DNA of 64,000 bases from Symbiodinium natans (Eukaryota; Sar; Dinophyceae; Suessiales; Symbiodiniaceae), in contig CAJNDS010002190.1 in assembly GCA_905221605.1 (NCBI GenBank), positions 1,004,788-1,068,787 of the forward strand, in the 5' to 3' direction. Below the pieces are notes generated by a model. It saw only the letters and a list, made by a program, of their open reading frames with translations, was not told where the DNA came from and did not search any database. Both the position numbers and the translations under genes were made by a program. Each line of letters opens with the position of its first letter. Positions within the stretch are counted from its first letter, which is position 1. This document shows, piece by piece, positions 28,639 through 38,606 of this stretch.

Positions 28639-29135
28639 ATGTCTCACATGCCAAAGGATGCCTTCTCGACGCAAACGCCATTCGTCAAGAGCATGACGTA
28701 CAAGAATGGTGGTGTCGCGCTGCCGTGCGTCGAGGATGTCGTCAACTGGTACGTCAATCCAGTTTAGGGTTTAGGGTTTAGGGTTTAGGGTTTAGGGTTT
28801 AGGGTTTAGGGTTTAGGGTTTAGGGTTTAGGGTTTAGGGTTTAGGGTTTAGGGTTTAGGTGGCTTTGACCTTGTGAGCGGCAAAGGGACTGCTCGCATTG
28901 CGCAAATGGGGAATGCCATGCATGTACAATTCATTGCGGACGCATTGCTGATGATTGACCCAAGTGGAACTGCTTGCCAGCAAGTCATGTGGAGCTTCCG
29001 GAGTTTAGCGCAGAGGGTTATTTAGATTGTGCTGGTTGGGGTTTTCCTGAACTAAAGCGCAAAATGCTAGACTCGCCGCTAGACCCCATGGGGCGGAGGG
29101 GGCACTGCAAGCGGGAATATGAAAGCGCTTTGGGG
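28639..29135 (+). pseudogene. Coding-like region split by ITS, possible C5-methyltransferase remnant
   Basis: Left part: 42 codons from an ATG (begins MSHMPKDAFSTQTPFVKSMT, ends NWYVNPV). Then a 14-unit TTTAGGG array. Right part resumes in the same phase: GFDLVSGKGTARIAQMGNAM and on, then after a frame change HVELPEFSAEGYLDCAGWGF and a Lys/Arg-rich end before a poly-G tract. AQMGNAM resembles the GNA-containing block X of cytosine-5 DNA methyltransferases, but no PCQ or ENV catalytic motif is present, so the family call is speculative. Confidence 0.45.
28762..28859 (+). repeat. Perfect ITS array inside a coding-like region
   Basis: Fourteen TTTAGGG units. The flanks read in the same phase, but a GT-AG cut at the obvious borders would shift the frame. 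Confidence 0.95.
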
Positions 29136-29274
29136 GGGGGGGGGGGGGGGCGGAAGTTCAGGGCTTAGGTAGAGCTTCGGGTTTAATGATAGGTCTTAGG
29201 GTTCAGGGCTAATCTCAAGGCCGAAAAGCCTCCAACCGCCCCCCTCCCCTCCGCCAGCCCGTAAAAACCCTGAA

Positions 29275-29330
29275 CTCTAAACCCTAACCCTATAAACCCT
29301 AACCCTAAACCCCATAAACCCTAAATCCTG
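29275..29330 (-). repeat. ITS, CCCTAAA, degenerate
   Basis: Six to seven decayed units. Confidence 0.75.
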
Positions 29331-29350
29331 AGGCCAAGGGGCACGTGCAG

Positions 29351-29426
29351 GGCCCGGGAGAGGGGCCCAACAACTATGTTTGGCCGGCAGCTCAGCCGAC
29401 GTCGCCATGCCGTCTCTGAACTGTGG
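29351..29426 (+). CDS. Candidate internal exon, Arg-rich
   Basis: Acceptor GGCACGTGCAG and donor CTGTGG|GTTTAGGG bound 76 nt: 1 + 25 codons, beginning ARERGPTTMFGRQLSRRRHA. CCCTAAA left, a single TTTAGGG right. Product unknown. Confidence 0.45.
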
Positions 29427-29604
29427 GTTTAGGGGTTTTGGACGTGCCTTCATACCCTTCTTAAGTCATGCGCAGTTCTATAGGCACATGTTATCCGAAG
29501 CCATAAACCCTCAACCCTACACCCTAAACCCCAAAAACCAGCCCTAAACCCTACACCCTAAGCCCTACACCCTAAACCCTAAACCCCACATGCTGACGCT
29601 TCAG

Positions 29605-29686
29605 GTACACGATTGCTATAGAGAAGCTTAGGGCATGGCACAACATGAAGGCATCCGGAGAGGTTCGATGTATAGAGCTGCTTTGA
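29605..29686 (+). CDS. Candidate terminal exon
   Basis: Acceptor GACGCTTCAG then 26 codons (YTIAIEKLRAWHNMKASGEV and on) to TGA. CCCTAAA repeats (29,505-29,590) precede it. Unknown. Confidence 0.35.
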
Positions 29687-30023
29687 TCATACTTGCCACA
29701 AAAGAAAGAGTGTTATGCAGTATAACTGCCTATTGAACACCAATCCCATGTCCAAGCGTCCCTAAACCCTAAACCCTAACTCCAACCCCCAAATCCTAAA
29801 CACTGTCCTCCAGGTTCTGCAAAGCCAGGAAATTTCCAGTCGTGGATCCCGTGGTCCAGGCTTGAAGAATTGAAAAACGGGCTCCTGTTTTACATTGCAG
29901 GGCTACTCTGGGTGCGAATCTCCAGGGACTAGAGAAAGGACCCTTCTAAGGGGCCAAGGGGCCCCCTTACCAAACCCTAAACCCTAATTCCTAAACCCGA
30001 AACCCTAAACCCTAAACCCTAAA

Positions 30024-30115
30024 ATTAAGGGAAGTATAACCTACATAGCAAGACGTACAACCCAATTTGGGGCCCTGATATCCCGATTCATATCTAGGGG
30101 GCTCCTACATGTAGG
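30024..30115 (+). mobile_element. Family-A element truncated at an ITS
   Basis: CCCTAAA repeats (29,972-30,023) run straight into TTAAGGGAAGTATAACCTAC, the same internal position as at 19,219. The right end GCTCCTACATGTAG is intact. Confidence 0.75.
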
Positions 30116-30164
30116 CATATAGGGACTATATTTAGGAAACTGGGGGTACCTTCTTGGGGTCCTT

Positions 30165-30250
30165 ATTATAAGGGAAACTACTATTTGTGGGTCTGTATTA
30201 GGGGTCCTGGTCCTTTTTTTTCGTAGACCCCCATATGTTATACGTCCCCT
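30165..30250 (+). repeat. Family-H repeat fragment
   Basis: ACTACTATTTGTGGGTCTG and CGTAGACCCCCATATG, related to 15,895-15,970. Confidence 0.4.
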
Positions 30251-30639
30251 AACTCTTACCATGGAGCAACAGGGTCCCCTGCACCTTCCCCAAGACCATG
30301 CAAAGCTTTGTATGTTTCGCGGGGCGCTGAAGAGAGTGATACAAGCTCACTCTCTTGGCTTTTTGCCTCGAGGTCCAGCCCGAACCCTTAACCTTTTGTC
30401 ATAGTGGCGCTGCATTTCACATTTCTCAAGGGTACTTAAACTCAATAAGGAATAAACATTTAGATTTGATACTATCCCAACCATGAACTAGCATAACCGC
30501 TTTGTTGTCGTGAGCTGACTCATGCACACATTGCTTTCAGAACAAGAGACGGGGCACCAAAAGCTGCCGCTTTTACGACTTAGGGTCTGAGGGTGTCCTG
30601 ATTCGTCTTGCAGCATTGATGGTTCTACGCGATGTGTGC

Positions 30640-30732
30640 CCAACCCCCCCTCCCCCCCCCCCCTCCCCACGCGATGTGTGCCCAACCCCCCCTCCCCCCC
30701 CCCCCTCCCCCGCTCCCCCCCCCCACCCCCCC

Positions 30733-30766
<34 letters not shown>

Positions 30767-30872
30767 ACCCCCCCCCCCCCCCTCACCCCCTACCCCCCCC
30801 CCCTTCCCCCCCCCCCCCTCCCCCCCGTTCCCCCCCCCCCCTTCCCCCCCCCCCCCCACCCCCCCCCCCACC
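30640..30872 (+). repeat. 230-bp C-rich tract
   Basis: Almost entirely C with scattered T and A. It starts with two copies of CGATGTGTGCCCAACCCCCC. Overlapping Pro-rich ORFs (and Gly-rich on minus) are artefacts of the repeat. Potential i-motif/G-quadruplex DNA. Confidence 0.9.
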
Positions 30873-30909
30873 GCGGGTTCGATCAAGCAATACATATTTT
30901 AGTCATAAA

Positions 30910-31017
30910 CTACTATTTGCGTAAGAACCCCCCAAACAACAAACAATTGTTCTTCCTTATAAGGGTAATACAAGGATTAGTTTCTTTTGGTTTTGGGGTT
31001 CCTTAAGCAAATAGTAG
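30910..31017. mobile_element. Family-F MITE-like element
   Basis: Terminal inverted repeats CTACTATTTGCGTAAGAACC and GGTTCCTTAAGCAAATAGTAG, 108 bp, flanking TA possible as target duplication. Non-coding. Confidence 0.7.
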
Positions 31018-31212
31018 TAACAAAATGAGCCCTGAAGGTTCAGAAGTTCAGACCCTAAGAAGCACTTGTCCCTTCGGGAGGATGTCACGAACACTGTCGA
31101 GAGCATGAGGCGAAGGCTCGAAGTCATGAAGGAGACGCCCGCGGAGAGCTTAGGGGGGTTTAGGGGTTAAGGATTTAGGGATCAGGGTTTAGGGTAGTTT
31201 AGGGGTGAGGGG

Positions 31213-31608
31213 TTAGCCCCTCGGCAGAATGGTACCCCGACCCTTACGTTTCGGAAACTCGGAATCTTTCATGTGAGTGTCCGTGTTCAGGCTTTCGGGT
31301 TTGGAACTTTCCCAACGGACAGCTTCCATGCTATTGCGCAGGAACTTCGACTGCCTGATAGGTAAGAACGTGCAGCACGCACTGATCCGGCACGGCCTCA
31401 CGTGGAGTTTGAAACCCGAAGCTCGAAATCCCTTGCTAAGCTGATAGCCCAACAACGTGCACGGATCTAATACTGCATATGAACTGTAAGTTGGGGCCTT
31501 CCTGTAACAGCGACTCCTCATGGGGTTCAGCCAACCTAGTAGACAGTTAATATGGGAGGGATAAACCGGTCTAGTAAACAGGTACTTTGGGGAGCTATAA
31601 GCAATCAT
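31213..31608 (-). CDS. Weak minus-strand ORF, unknown
   Basis: 131 open codons in an ITS-free stretch, Cys/Arg/Ser-rich, beginning MIAYSSPKYLFTRPVYPSHI. No domain. Long enough to note, not enough to call. Confidence 0.3.
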   Translation of the reverse strand: MIAYSSPKYLFTRPVYPSHINCLLGWLNPMRSRCYRKAPTYSSYAVLDPCTLLGYQLSKGFRASGFKLHVRPCRISACCTFLPIRQSKFLRNSMEAVRWESSKPESLNTDTHMKDSEFPKRKGRGTILPRG

Positions 31609-31614
31609 AAGCCC

Positions 31615-31920
31615 TTTTTTGAGAAGAGGTAAACAGTTTTTTGGGAAAAGGCAAACTAGTTCGGGAGAGGTAAAGAAGTAATCTGGCGAGAGACGAACAG
31701 TTCTTTCTGATGCTGTGGGGGTAAAACTAAACGACTAACCAGTTATCCGGGCCAGAATAAGAGTTCATTGCGGCCCCCAGTAAACAGCTATCCGTCCCAG
31801 GATAACTGTTTACTCCGGCCGCCAAAATCACGGCGTATTCTGCCATGTGGAATCGCAAGGGAGAGGCGAGGAGTACACAGCTATCTTTGCGGTCCGGAGT
31901 AAGCTTGTTCAAGCCTATGC
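31615..31920. repeat. Repeats with imperfect hairpin
   Basis: Recurrent (G)TAAACAG(T/C)T motifs. GGCCCCCAGTAAACAGCTAT and its near reverse complement form a hairpin at about 31,770-31,823. Confidence 0.5.
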
Positions 31921-32345
31921 ACCTACCCCCGAAAAACCCTAATTCCTACAGCTCAAGCCCTAAGTCCTAAACCCCGAACCCCCAGCTTTTAAGCCCTGCT
32001 CTTACCCCTTTTACCCAAGAATCCCCGTAAAGCGCGATGCTGTGGATTCCTACTGTAGCCCCCGAGCATGACTCCTCAACACGATCACCTCTTGTCCAGG
32101 ACTTCCATGCGAAAGACAACGCCGGCGGAACATGCTAGTCAGGTCCTTGGAGGGCTTCGGGCTTAGAGCGGGTCTAGCTTGCTTGAATATGTCATGATGT
32201 GGGGCAGACCCCGAAATCCACCTGCGTAGGTAACGTTTCACTTTTTTGGGGTCTTATGAGTATTCCCCAAAAAACCTCAAGGTTGACCTACACCCTAAAC
32301 CCTAAACCCTAACCCCCTTTCCCCTGACTAGTTAAGCCCCCGCAG

Positions 32346-32411
32346 TTGATTGAAGCTCGACGCCCAAGTTCAGAGCCAACCCGAACTCTCAAGCCTAGAG
32401 CACTCCTCTGA
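32346..32411 (+). CDS. Candidate terminal exon
   Basis: Acceptor GCCCCCGCAG then LIEARRPSSEPTRTLKPRAL, one more codon and TGA. CCCTAAA left (32,288-32,312), TTTAGGG right (32,417-32,460). Confidence 0.35.
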   Translation: MIEARRPSSEPTRTLKPRALL

Positions 32412-32518
32412 CACTGGGGTTTAGGGTTTAGGGTTCAGGGTTTAGGGTTTAGGGTTTAGGCCCGATGCCCCGAATCCTAAAGGCAAGGTCAGGTCACGCC
32501 TATACCCTGCCCGATAAG

Positions 32519-32653
32519 CCCTACACGTAGGGCCGACTAGTTACAAACCGGGATATAAGGGCCCTAAATTGGGTTATAAGTCTTACTATTGAGGCTTAAA
32601 AAATTCAATTCGCTTAACTAAAGTTGGTATAGTAAGGGGGGCCCTTCTTGTAC
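32519..32653 (-). mobile_element. Family-A element, degenerate
   Basis: CTACACGTAGGGCCGACTAG at the left, GTAAGGGGGGCCCTTCTTGT at the right; followed by CCCTAAA repeats. Confidence 0.65.
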
Positions 32654-32715
32654 ATGCGCCCTAAACCCTAAACCCTAAACCCTCAACCCTCAACCCTAAA
32701 CCCTAAACCCTTAAC

Positions 32716-32826
32716 CGGTAAACCCTAAAGTCTCTAGAAGGCAACTCGAGGGTCAAGGGCTTCTCATCTGCGGATTGGCCAGGTGAGAGTCACCTCAAGG
32801 GTCAACGGGGTTTAGGGTTTGGGGTT
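32716..32826 (+). repeat. Spacer-plus-ITS unit, inverted copy at 34,866
   Basis: AGTCTCTAGAAGGCAACTCG through GGCCAGGTGAGAGTCACCTC, with telomere units at both ends, is repeated as reverse complement at 34,866-34,976 with only a few mismatches. A further partial copy (TTGGCCAGGTGAGAGCCACC) lies at 32,861-32,882. Confidence 0.85.
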
Positions 32827-32990
32827 TAGTGTTTAGGGTTTAGGGTTTAAGGCTATCATTTGCTTGGCCAGGTGAGAGCCACCTCACAGATCTCTTTTTC
32901 CGAAGCCGCTGCTGCGCGGTGGACAGAGAAGGCCTTCCGGAAGTACCATAGGGTTTAGGGTTTTAGGGTTTAGGGTTTAGGGTTCAGGGT

Positions 32991-33344
32991 TTAGGGTGTA
33001 GGGTTTAGGGGAACCTTCAACCCCAAACCCTGAACCCTAAATGCCAGACCCTCAACCGCAGTCCTAAGATTTAGACCATGTCTGGGTTTAGGGTTTGTAG
33101 GGTATAAGGTTGGCCGTTTTGCCGTGCTGATGCACTTAAGCCAAAGAGCTTTAGGGTTTAGGGTTAGGCCGCTCAAAACTTTCGAATGTTTAGGGTTCAG
33201 CGCTGTGTAGCCTTCAGCCAAACACCCCTGCGCTCCATCCATTCTTCCTATTGGGTCTAAGGTAGGGCCGAAGGTCCGTGCAGCCTCCTTAGGGCTACTT
33301 CTTCGTAACATGACAGGACAGATGACCTGGCGGCAAGCCGCCAC
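32991..33344 (-). other. Open frame through three ITS remnants
   Basis: 117 codons on the minus strand, with three short telomere-derived LNPK-type pieces read through because their stops have mutated. The unique part begins MAACRQVICPVMLRRSSPKE. Unknown; possibly chance. Confidence 0.3.
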
Positions 33345-33382
33345 TAGACATCATTGAACCGCTACCAGTTGCATCCTGAGCC

Positions 33383-33509
33383 CTACATGTAGGGGCCCCG
33401 AGTTAGAAGTCGGGTGATAAGGGTCCCTAAATTGGCTTATAAGTCTTACTATGTAGGTTATTCTTCCCTTAACTAAGGGCAGCCTAGTAAGGGCGCCCCC
33501 TACTTGCAT
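33383..33509 (-). mobile_element. Family-A element, full length
   Basis: CTACATGTAGGGGCCCCGAG to GGGCGCCCCCTACTTGCA, about 127 bp. Confidence 0.7.
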
Positions 33510-33747
33510 GAACTCTCGACCCAAGGGGCCCAGGGGAGCCCTGTTTAGGGTTTAGGGTTTAGGGTTTCTAGAATCCTGAGCTCCTAAACCCCGGAGGACA
33601 CGAGATATGAACAAAACCATGCAGCAGTTCGTGGTACAGTCCCTTTGCTTCTTTTGTTGTCTGCCCTTTGTGTGGTGGACAGACTCGTAAACAGTCGTCC
33701 AGTGCAGATATCTGCCTTTTGGTCTCCTGATTTCCTTCTATCCAATG

Positions 33748-33857
33748 GTTCTTAGTAGGGAATAAGGGAACTAGTAGGGAATAAGGGAACTAGGACCCTA
33801 TATGTACCCTTTAAGCGATTATATAGGGTACTCATTCCCTCTTTCCCTACTCAGAAC
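33748..33857. mobile_element. Family-J hairpin element
   Basis: TGGTTCTTAGTAGGGAATAA at the left and TCCCTACTCAGAACCA at the right are inverted repeats. AACTAGTAGGGAATAAGGG is repeated in tandem inside. Single copy seen. Confidence 0.55.
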
Positions 33858-33959
33858 CAGGATGTCTATATGCCTTCGATAGGCCTGGCATTCAAGTCAG
33901 TACTAGCCTCTATCATATCAGACCCCAAACCTGCCCAACTTTCTAAACCCTCAACTTAG

Positions 33960-34050
33960 ACTAACAGTCCTTAATGGGGGTCGTAGTATAGCATAGTACC
34001 CCCTATCATATTCCCTATTAAGGACTGTTAGTATAAGGGGGAACATCCCA
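33960..34050. mobile_element. Family-E hairpin MITE, left end missing
   Basis: CTAACAGTCCTTAAT pairs with ATTAAGGACTGTTAG. The right end continues TATAAGGGGGAACATCCC as at 46,488 and 46,893, while the outermost left 18 bp are absent. Confidence 0.7.
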
Positions 34051-34287
34051 ACAGCAAGCACACTAAACCAATCCTAACCCTGGGGGACCGCCAGCCCAGG
34101 CGCGCCAAGCGTTGAATGCGGTTTCTCGGTGACTCCGGTGTCACCCTAGCAAGAGCAGACCTTGAGGAGTTTTCTTCCGGGGTGATATGGTTAAACCCAT
34201 CCACACACCCTAGACTTGCCCCAAATCAGTCTAACACCTAACCCCTGCCCCCCTCCGCCCCCGACCCCGGAAACAAACCTCCAAGAT

Positions 34288-34394
34288 ACCCTAAACCCTA
34301 AACCCTAAACCCTAAACCCTAAACCCTAAACCCCAAACCCTAAACCCTAAACCCTATAAACCCTATAAACCCTAAACCCTAAACCTAAACCCTC
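34288..34394 (-). repeat. ITS array, CCCTAAA
   Basis: About fifteen units with two CCCTATAAA variants. Confidence 0.9.
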
Positions 34395-34412
34395 AGCTAG
34401 GATTAGGTTCAG

Positions 34413-34470
34413 AGGCCTGGTCTCACCGAAGTTTGTGCATGCGCTGAGTGGCTCTCGAGAGGCGTTCAGG
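34413..34470 (+). CDS. Candidate internal exon
   Basis: Acceptor AGGTTCAG and donor GTTCAGG|GTCTAAGG bound 58 nt (19 codons plus 1): RPGLTEVCACAEWLSRGVQ. CCCTAAA left, TTTAGGG (34,498-34,527) right. Unknown. Confidence 0.4.
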
Positions 34471-34689
34471 GTCTAAGGTTTAGCGCCTAAGCCTTTGGGG
34501 TTTAGGGTTTAGGGTTTAGGGTTTAGGAATCATCGAAAGACCCCTGAAAGCAAGAGCTGCTGAGGGTTTCTCGTATTTCCCGTGTAGTCCTGACAAAGTT
34601 ATCATGTTCGTGTTGAAGGGGGGAAACCCAATGGATCCAGGTATGGGTAGTTAGGGCTTAGAAGCACCCTGAACCCTGAACCTGAATCC

Positions 34690-34885
34690 CCAAACCCTTA
34701 ACCCTAAACCCTAAACCCCAAACCCCAAACCCTAAACCCTAAACCCGAAACCCTGAACTGGCTGCCAAGCCTTAAGGTGCGGCGATGTGGTGTAGTAAAG
34801 GGTTTAGGGTTCAGGGTTTAGGGTTTAGAGTTTAGTTTAGGGCTTAGGGTTTGGGGTTTAGGGTTTGAACCCTAAACCCCGTTGA
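34690..34885. repeat. ITS of alternating orientation
   Basis: CCCTAAA at 34,690-34,752, TTTAGGG at 34,800-34,868, then CCCTAAA at 34,870-34,880: a head-to-head junction GGGTTTGAACCCTAAACCCC. Confidence 0.85.
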
Positions 34886-34976
34886 CCCTTGAGGTGGCTC
34901 TCACCTGGCCAATCCGCAGATGAGAAGCCCTTGACACTCGAGTTGCCTTCTAGAGACTTTAGGGTTTGCCGGCTTA
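34866..34976 (-). repeat. Inverted copy of the 32,716 unit
   Basis: Reverse complement of 32,716-32,826 including telomere units on both sides. Confidence 0.85.
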
Positions 34977-35072
34977 GGGTTTAGGGTTTAGGGTTTAGGG
35001 TTTAGGGTTTAGGGTTTAGGGTTTAGGGTTTAGGGTTTAGGGTTTAGGGTAGGGTTTAGGGTTTAGGGCTTA
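34977..35072 (+). repeat. ITS array, TTTAGGG
   Basis: About thirteen units; last large array before the ITS-poor block. Confidence 0.9.
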
Positions 35073-35309
35073 GGGTGGGTTGATCTGCCAGCTGTTATGA
35101 CTTATAAGGACTCCAAAGTAAGCCCTAAAGCCCGAAGCACCCTTTTGCACCCAAAGTTGTTAAAGCCATTCCTCAGCTTAGGGGAGCCACCCAGCCGTGC
35201 TGCTTGAGAAATGCCGCCTTCCGGAAAGCACTTGGGTATCGAAGGCAGGGTTCAAGGCCTGAACAGTACAGGAAAGCAAAAACAGCATATGCATCAGCAC
35301 ACACCCACA

Positions 35310-35512
35310 CACACACATATATATACATATATATATACATATATATATATATACATTTATATATACATATATATATATACATTTTATATACACACGTCTG
35401 TATGTATACATGGTTTGCTATACGGCTATACTTTATGCAAATAAACACGTGACAAAAAACAAGTATGAATGTGTGTATATATAATATGTACATATATATA
35501 TATATATGGTAC
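35310..35512. repeat. AT/ACAT microsatellites
   Basis: (ATATATAC)n and (AT)n runs at about 35,315-35,395 and 35,475-35,508. ORFs over it encode Tyr/Ile repeats and are artefacts. Confidence 0.9.
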
Positions 35513-35617
35513 CCCCCCCCCCCCATGGATCCATACTTTTTCTTCTTTCCTTTGCAAGACAATTCTGCAGCAGATGGTCTAGGGCCGCAGGGTTTGGGGC
35601 GCAAAAGCTTCAAAGCT

Positions 35618-35860
35618 TCAAAAATAATCAAAATTGAACTTCTTTGGCCCCGAAACCGAAGACTGAAGAATTGACGATCCCTGGGAAAAGTTTTCCCAGG
35701 ATCTTCGGTTTGGGACCCAAAAAAAATTTTCAAAATTTCTAAAAAAAATCAAAAATGAATTTTTGGGGTCCCAAAACCGAAGATTGAAGAATTGAAGATC
35801 CCTGGGAAAGGTTTTCCCAGGATCTTCGCTTTGGGGACCCAAAAAATCTCAAAAATCTCA
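35618..35860. repeat. AT-rich direct repeat with hairpins
   Basis: Two copies of a ~122-bp unit, each with GATCCCTGGGAAAA facing TTTTCCCAGGATC (about 35,670-35,704 and 35,792-35,826). Non-coding. Confidence 0.75.
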
Positions 35861-36033
35861 AAAACGAATTCAATTTTGATTTTGTTCGGCTTCGGTATGG
35901 GCCTCAAAAAAATCAAATTTGACATGTTTTTGACGTTTTGAGTTTTTTTTTTCCGTTTGTAAGGTTTTCTGGTGTTGAGTTTTATCATCAAATCTTATAT
36001 CGTAAATGATATGCTTCTGAGGTACTTGGTTTT

Positions 36034-36900
36034 GTGATATCAAGTTGGACAACACCAGCTTGTTATACGATCGCGCGTAGATCGTCCGCTCGCGAATCAT
36101 CGCAAGGGGAGCCTGAAGAGCTGCCTGAGCGCCCAGCCGCTGGCCACCCACGCCCGGGACCAGTGGGGCCTGCTGCCATCCGCCGTCGCTCCAAACAAGC
36201 TCCGCCAGATGTACTCTGGCAGGGATGGGAGGCTGTCCAGATGGCGCGCCAGGAGAAGACAAGCAGCCAGCTCTCACGTGACCTAGATGCTGACATTTGG
36301 ACAGCTTCATGGGGCACGCGCAGGATGAAGCCCTGGTCGCTGCTGCGGTGGGCGACGCAGCATAGTTGCCAATGCAGTATATGCATTTCGAAGCATTACG
36401 GCTCGGCATCAGCTTTTCAAGATCGCCAATAGTAGCTGCCCCCGTCATGCTGGCAGCCATTCCCATTGTCGGCATGTGTCATTTGTCAGACTCCGGCGAA
36501 GCAACTTGCATTTCACTCCTACAAGGTCTACCAGCGCATCTTCTCATGAGACTGCGCCCGATATCAAGCTTGCGCCCGAATGCCAAGAAGGTCATGGAGT
36601 CCATCAAGATCCCGGTTCATCCCTCTCGCGCTTGCACAACTGGACGCTCACCACTGATGGTGAATGGAGTGCGGCTGCGCAATTGGAGTTACTCAAGAGG
36701 CTCATGACTGAGAAGAAGAACAACAACATGGCATCCCATGCCGGTAAAGCCACCCCTGCCCTGGAGGACATCGATGACCAGAGCCCGCACATGCAAGCCA
36801 TAGAGGACAAACACATGGAGCCACATGCTGAGATGGAGGTGGAGAATCCTGACTACAGCATCCCCCCGACATCGGTGTCCAGCCTCAGGCGGGCCTGAGC
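36034..36900 (+). pseudogene. Broken coding-like region, unknown protein
   Basis: ITS-free, GC-rich. Two + frames: 36,034-36,432 (includes PDVLWQGWEAVQMARQEKTS) and 36,476-36,898 (includes EWSAAAQLELLKRLMTEKKN and an acidic tail). They lie in different frames with stops between. A 201-codon minus-strand frame overlaps, so even the strand is uncertain. No domain recognised. Confidence 0.35.
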
Positions 36901-37720
36901 CCCAAACCCTAAAGCCCCGAACGTGCGTTCGAAACAGCGGAGATTACATCTTTTCGCCAGCCCAAGAGACCTTCAGCTCGGAACAGCGAAGAGATCAAGA
37001 GTTTAGTTTAGTTTCTGGTTCTTTCAGTCGGACCACGGGCAGAGTGACTCAGGCTGGGAGGATCTTGGCTGCACTGGTGACGTGCCGGCCGCTGTCACCT
37101 CATGGGCATCAGCGCGGTGGAGAAGGATGGCCCTGCGCTACCGCCAGAACGCAGACGACCCTCGGGGGCTCCGCTCCATGCTGCGCCCTCCCCAGGTTCC
37201 CGCGCCACCTCCGCGATGGACCTGGACTTGCGCGCGCCAAGTCTCGCAAGTAGCCACCCACCTGTTCAGCGTCCGCTTGGGCAGAGGCACCATGGAGGAC
37301 GATGCCGCCGACGGCCCGCGCTACCATGCGCGGGAGGCTGCAAGCAGAGAATCTCGATCATCTGTTGCGGCATGAACTTCTTGAGCCTGCCTGCGTGGCA
37401 GCAGCTCCTTCAGCCCCAGGGCAAGACTAAGATCTTTTTGCCAGGGTGAATCGTGGACGATGGCAAGCGCCTGCAACATGGGCAAGAAAATGGCAATGTA
37501 GAGCAGCTTTGTTGTGTGACGAAAACATTGCTGCGCTTGCGTCAGATGCCTGGTGACTTTACTCCGGTCCAGGGTTTAGGGTTGTGATGGACGTCAGAGG
37601 CCATGCAAGGGTGTTCTCAGATTTTTGCTCAAGCATGTTGAGCACGGGACATGGCCCTTGAGATCATCAGGGTAGATCACCAGCATAGATCCCGGACGCC
37701 AGAGCCTTCACGGGCACGTT
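36901..37720. other. GC-rich region, no definite gene
   Basis: Overlapping frames of 90-140 codons on + (36,825-37,449) and 72 on minus, none with a recognisable motif. Only two telomere units (about 37,572). Confidence 0.3.
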
Positions 37721-37942
37721 ATAGTGAAAGTGCAAAGTGCTAACCAGTGCGACGTGTCCACGTGCAAAATGCCGAAAGCTCTGCAAGCAGCTGTCAGACT
37801 GGGAAGCTTATGCTGTTTGTCAGATATTGGCTCAAGCTCCTTCCTTTTGAAGTTGAAGATGTGGCAGTGGGACTACAGCCTCGATGCCATTGCCGACGGT
37901 ACCTATGTACCTGGGCACCGTCGTGCACCGGAGGAGGCCTGA

Positions 37943-38600
37943 ATGAATTGCAGAGCTCTCTTTGGCGCGGCATCCTCTTTGTCTCGAACTGTGTCCGGCA
38001 CCGATTCATTTCCTCCAGGAACTGGCCGCAATTGTTCGCAACGTCAGGATGCCCTAATGGACGAGACGGACAAGGCCGAGGAGAGCAAGCAAAGCAAGGC
38101 ATCCAGCGACAGTTCCTCTGACAGTGAGTCCAAAGGAGCAAAGTCAAGCAGCTCGCATACCTCTCGTGCCCCCTCACTGCAGGACTACAGTAGCTGGAGT
38201 GGCGAGTGGCAAGAAGTACACCAACACTACTCTGGATCCGCAAACTGATTGAGCCCTTCTTCCCCCGTGATCTCACGCAGGACATTCTGGCAGTACTTAA
38301 GCGAACTACAATGTTCGTCTTCACTGAGAGAGCCGTGTGCCTGAGGCTGCCGAGTGAAACTTACGACGCTGTCATTCACCGCGTATGTGTTGATGATCTT
38401 CACCAGGACTTGCTAGCCGAGGACGACAAGCCCTTCTACGGCCACTATACAAAGGGCATGACTCTCCTTCCTTCTTCATTCCCCGAACAGGTTTAGATCG
38501 ATGAGGCAGCCGAGAAGTTGGCTGGGTTTCAGAAACAGGACGAATGCATCCAATGCGCAAACACGGAGATTCAGGAGTCGCTCATACCGACGAGGTTCCT
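37943..38600 (+). pseudogene. Broken gene, Ser/Asp-rich then folded part
   Basis: 37,943-38,248 reads a Ser/Asp/Glu/Lys-rich stretch (DETDKAEESKQSKASSDSSS) and then SWSGEWQEVHQHY. After a frame change near 38,210 the second frame continues IEPFFPRDLTQDILAVLKRT and LRLPSETYDAVIHRVCVDDL to an in-frame TAG at 38,494. Past that TAG the same frame stays open (IDEAAEKLAGFQKQDECIQC) until the 255-bp repeat at 38,607. Family unknown. One former gene with a frameshift and a stop, or with small unrecognised introns. Confidence 0.45.
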
Positions 38601-38606
38601 CTCTCA

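Noticed and set aside
28762-28859. Simple GT-AG telomere intron between the two coding-like halves
   Set aside because: Cutting at the first GT and last AG shifts the downstream frame and meets a stop, so this array does not work as a straightforward intron, unlike the exon cases listed.
30488-31006. Large Pro-rich and Gly-rich ORFs
   Set aside because: Products of the 230-bp C-rich tract, open in all three frames of that tract.
1-35072. A true chromosome end or subtelomere
   Set aside because: Arrays alternate orientation throughout and are separated by unique sequence, MITEs and exon-like segments. No long terminal array is present at either edge.
35173-35733. 186-codon Tyr/Ile-rich ORF, minus strand
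   Set aside because: Most of it is the AT/ACAT microsatellite and an AT-rich repeat; several overlapping frames are equally open.
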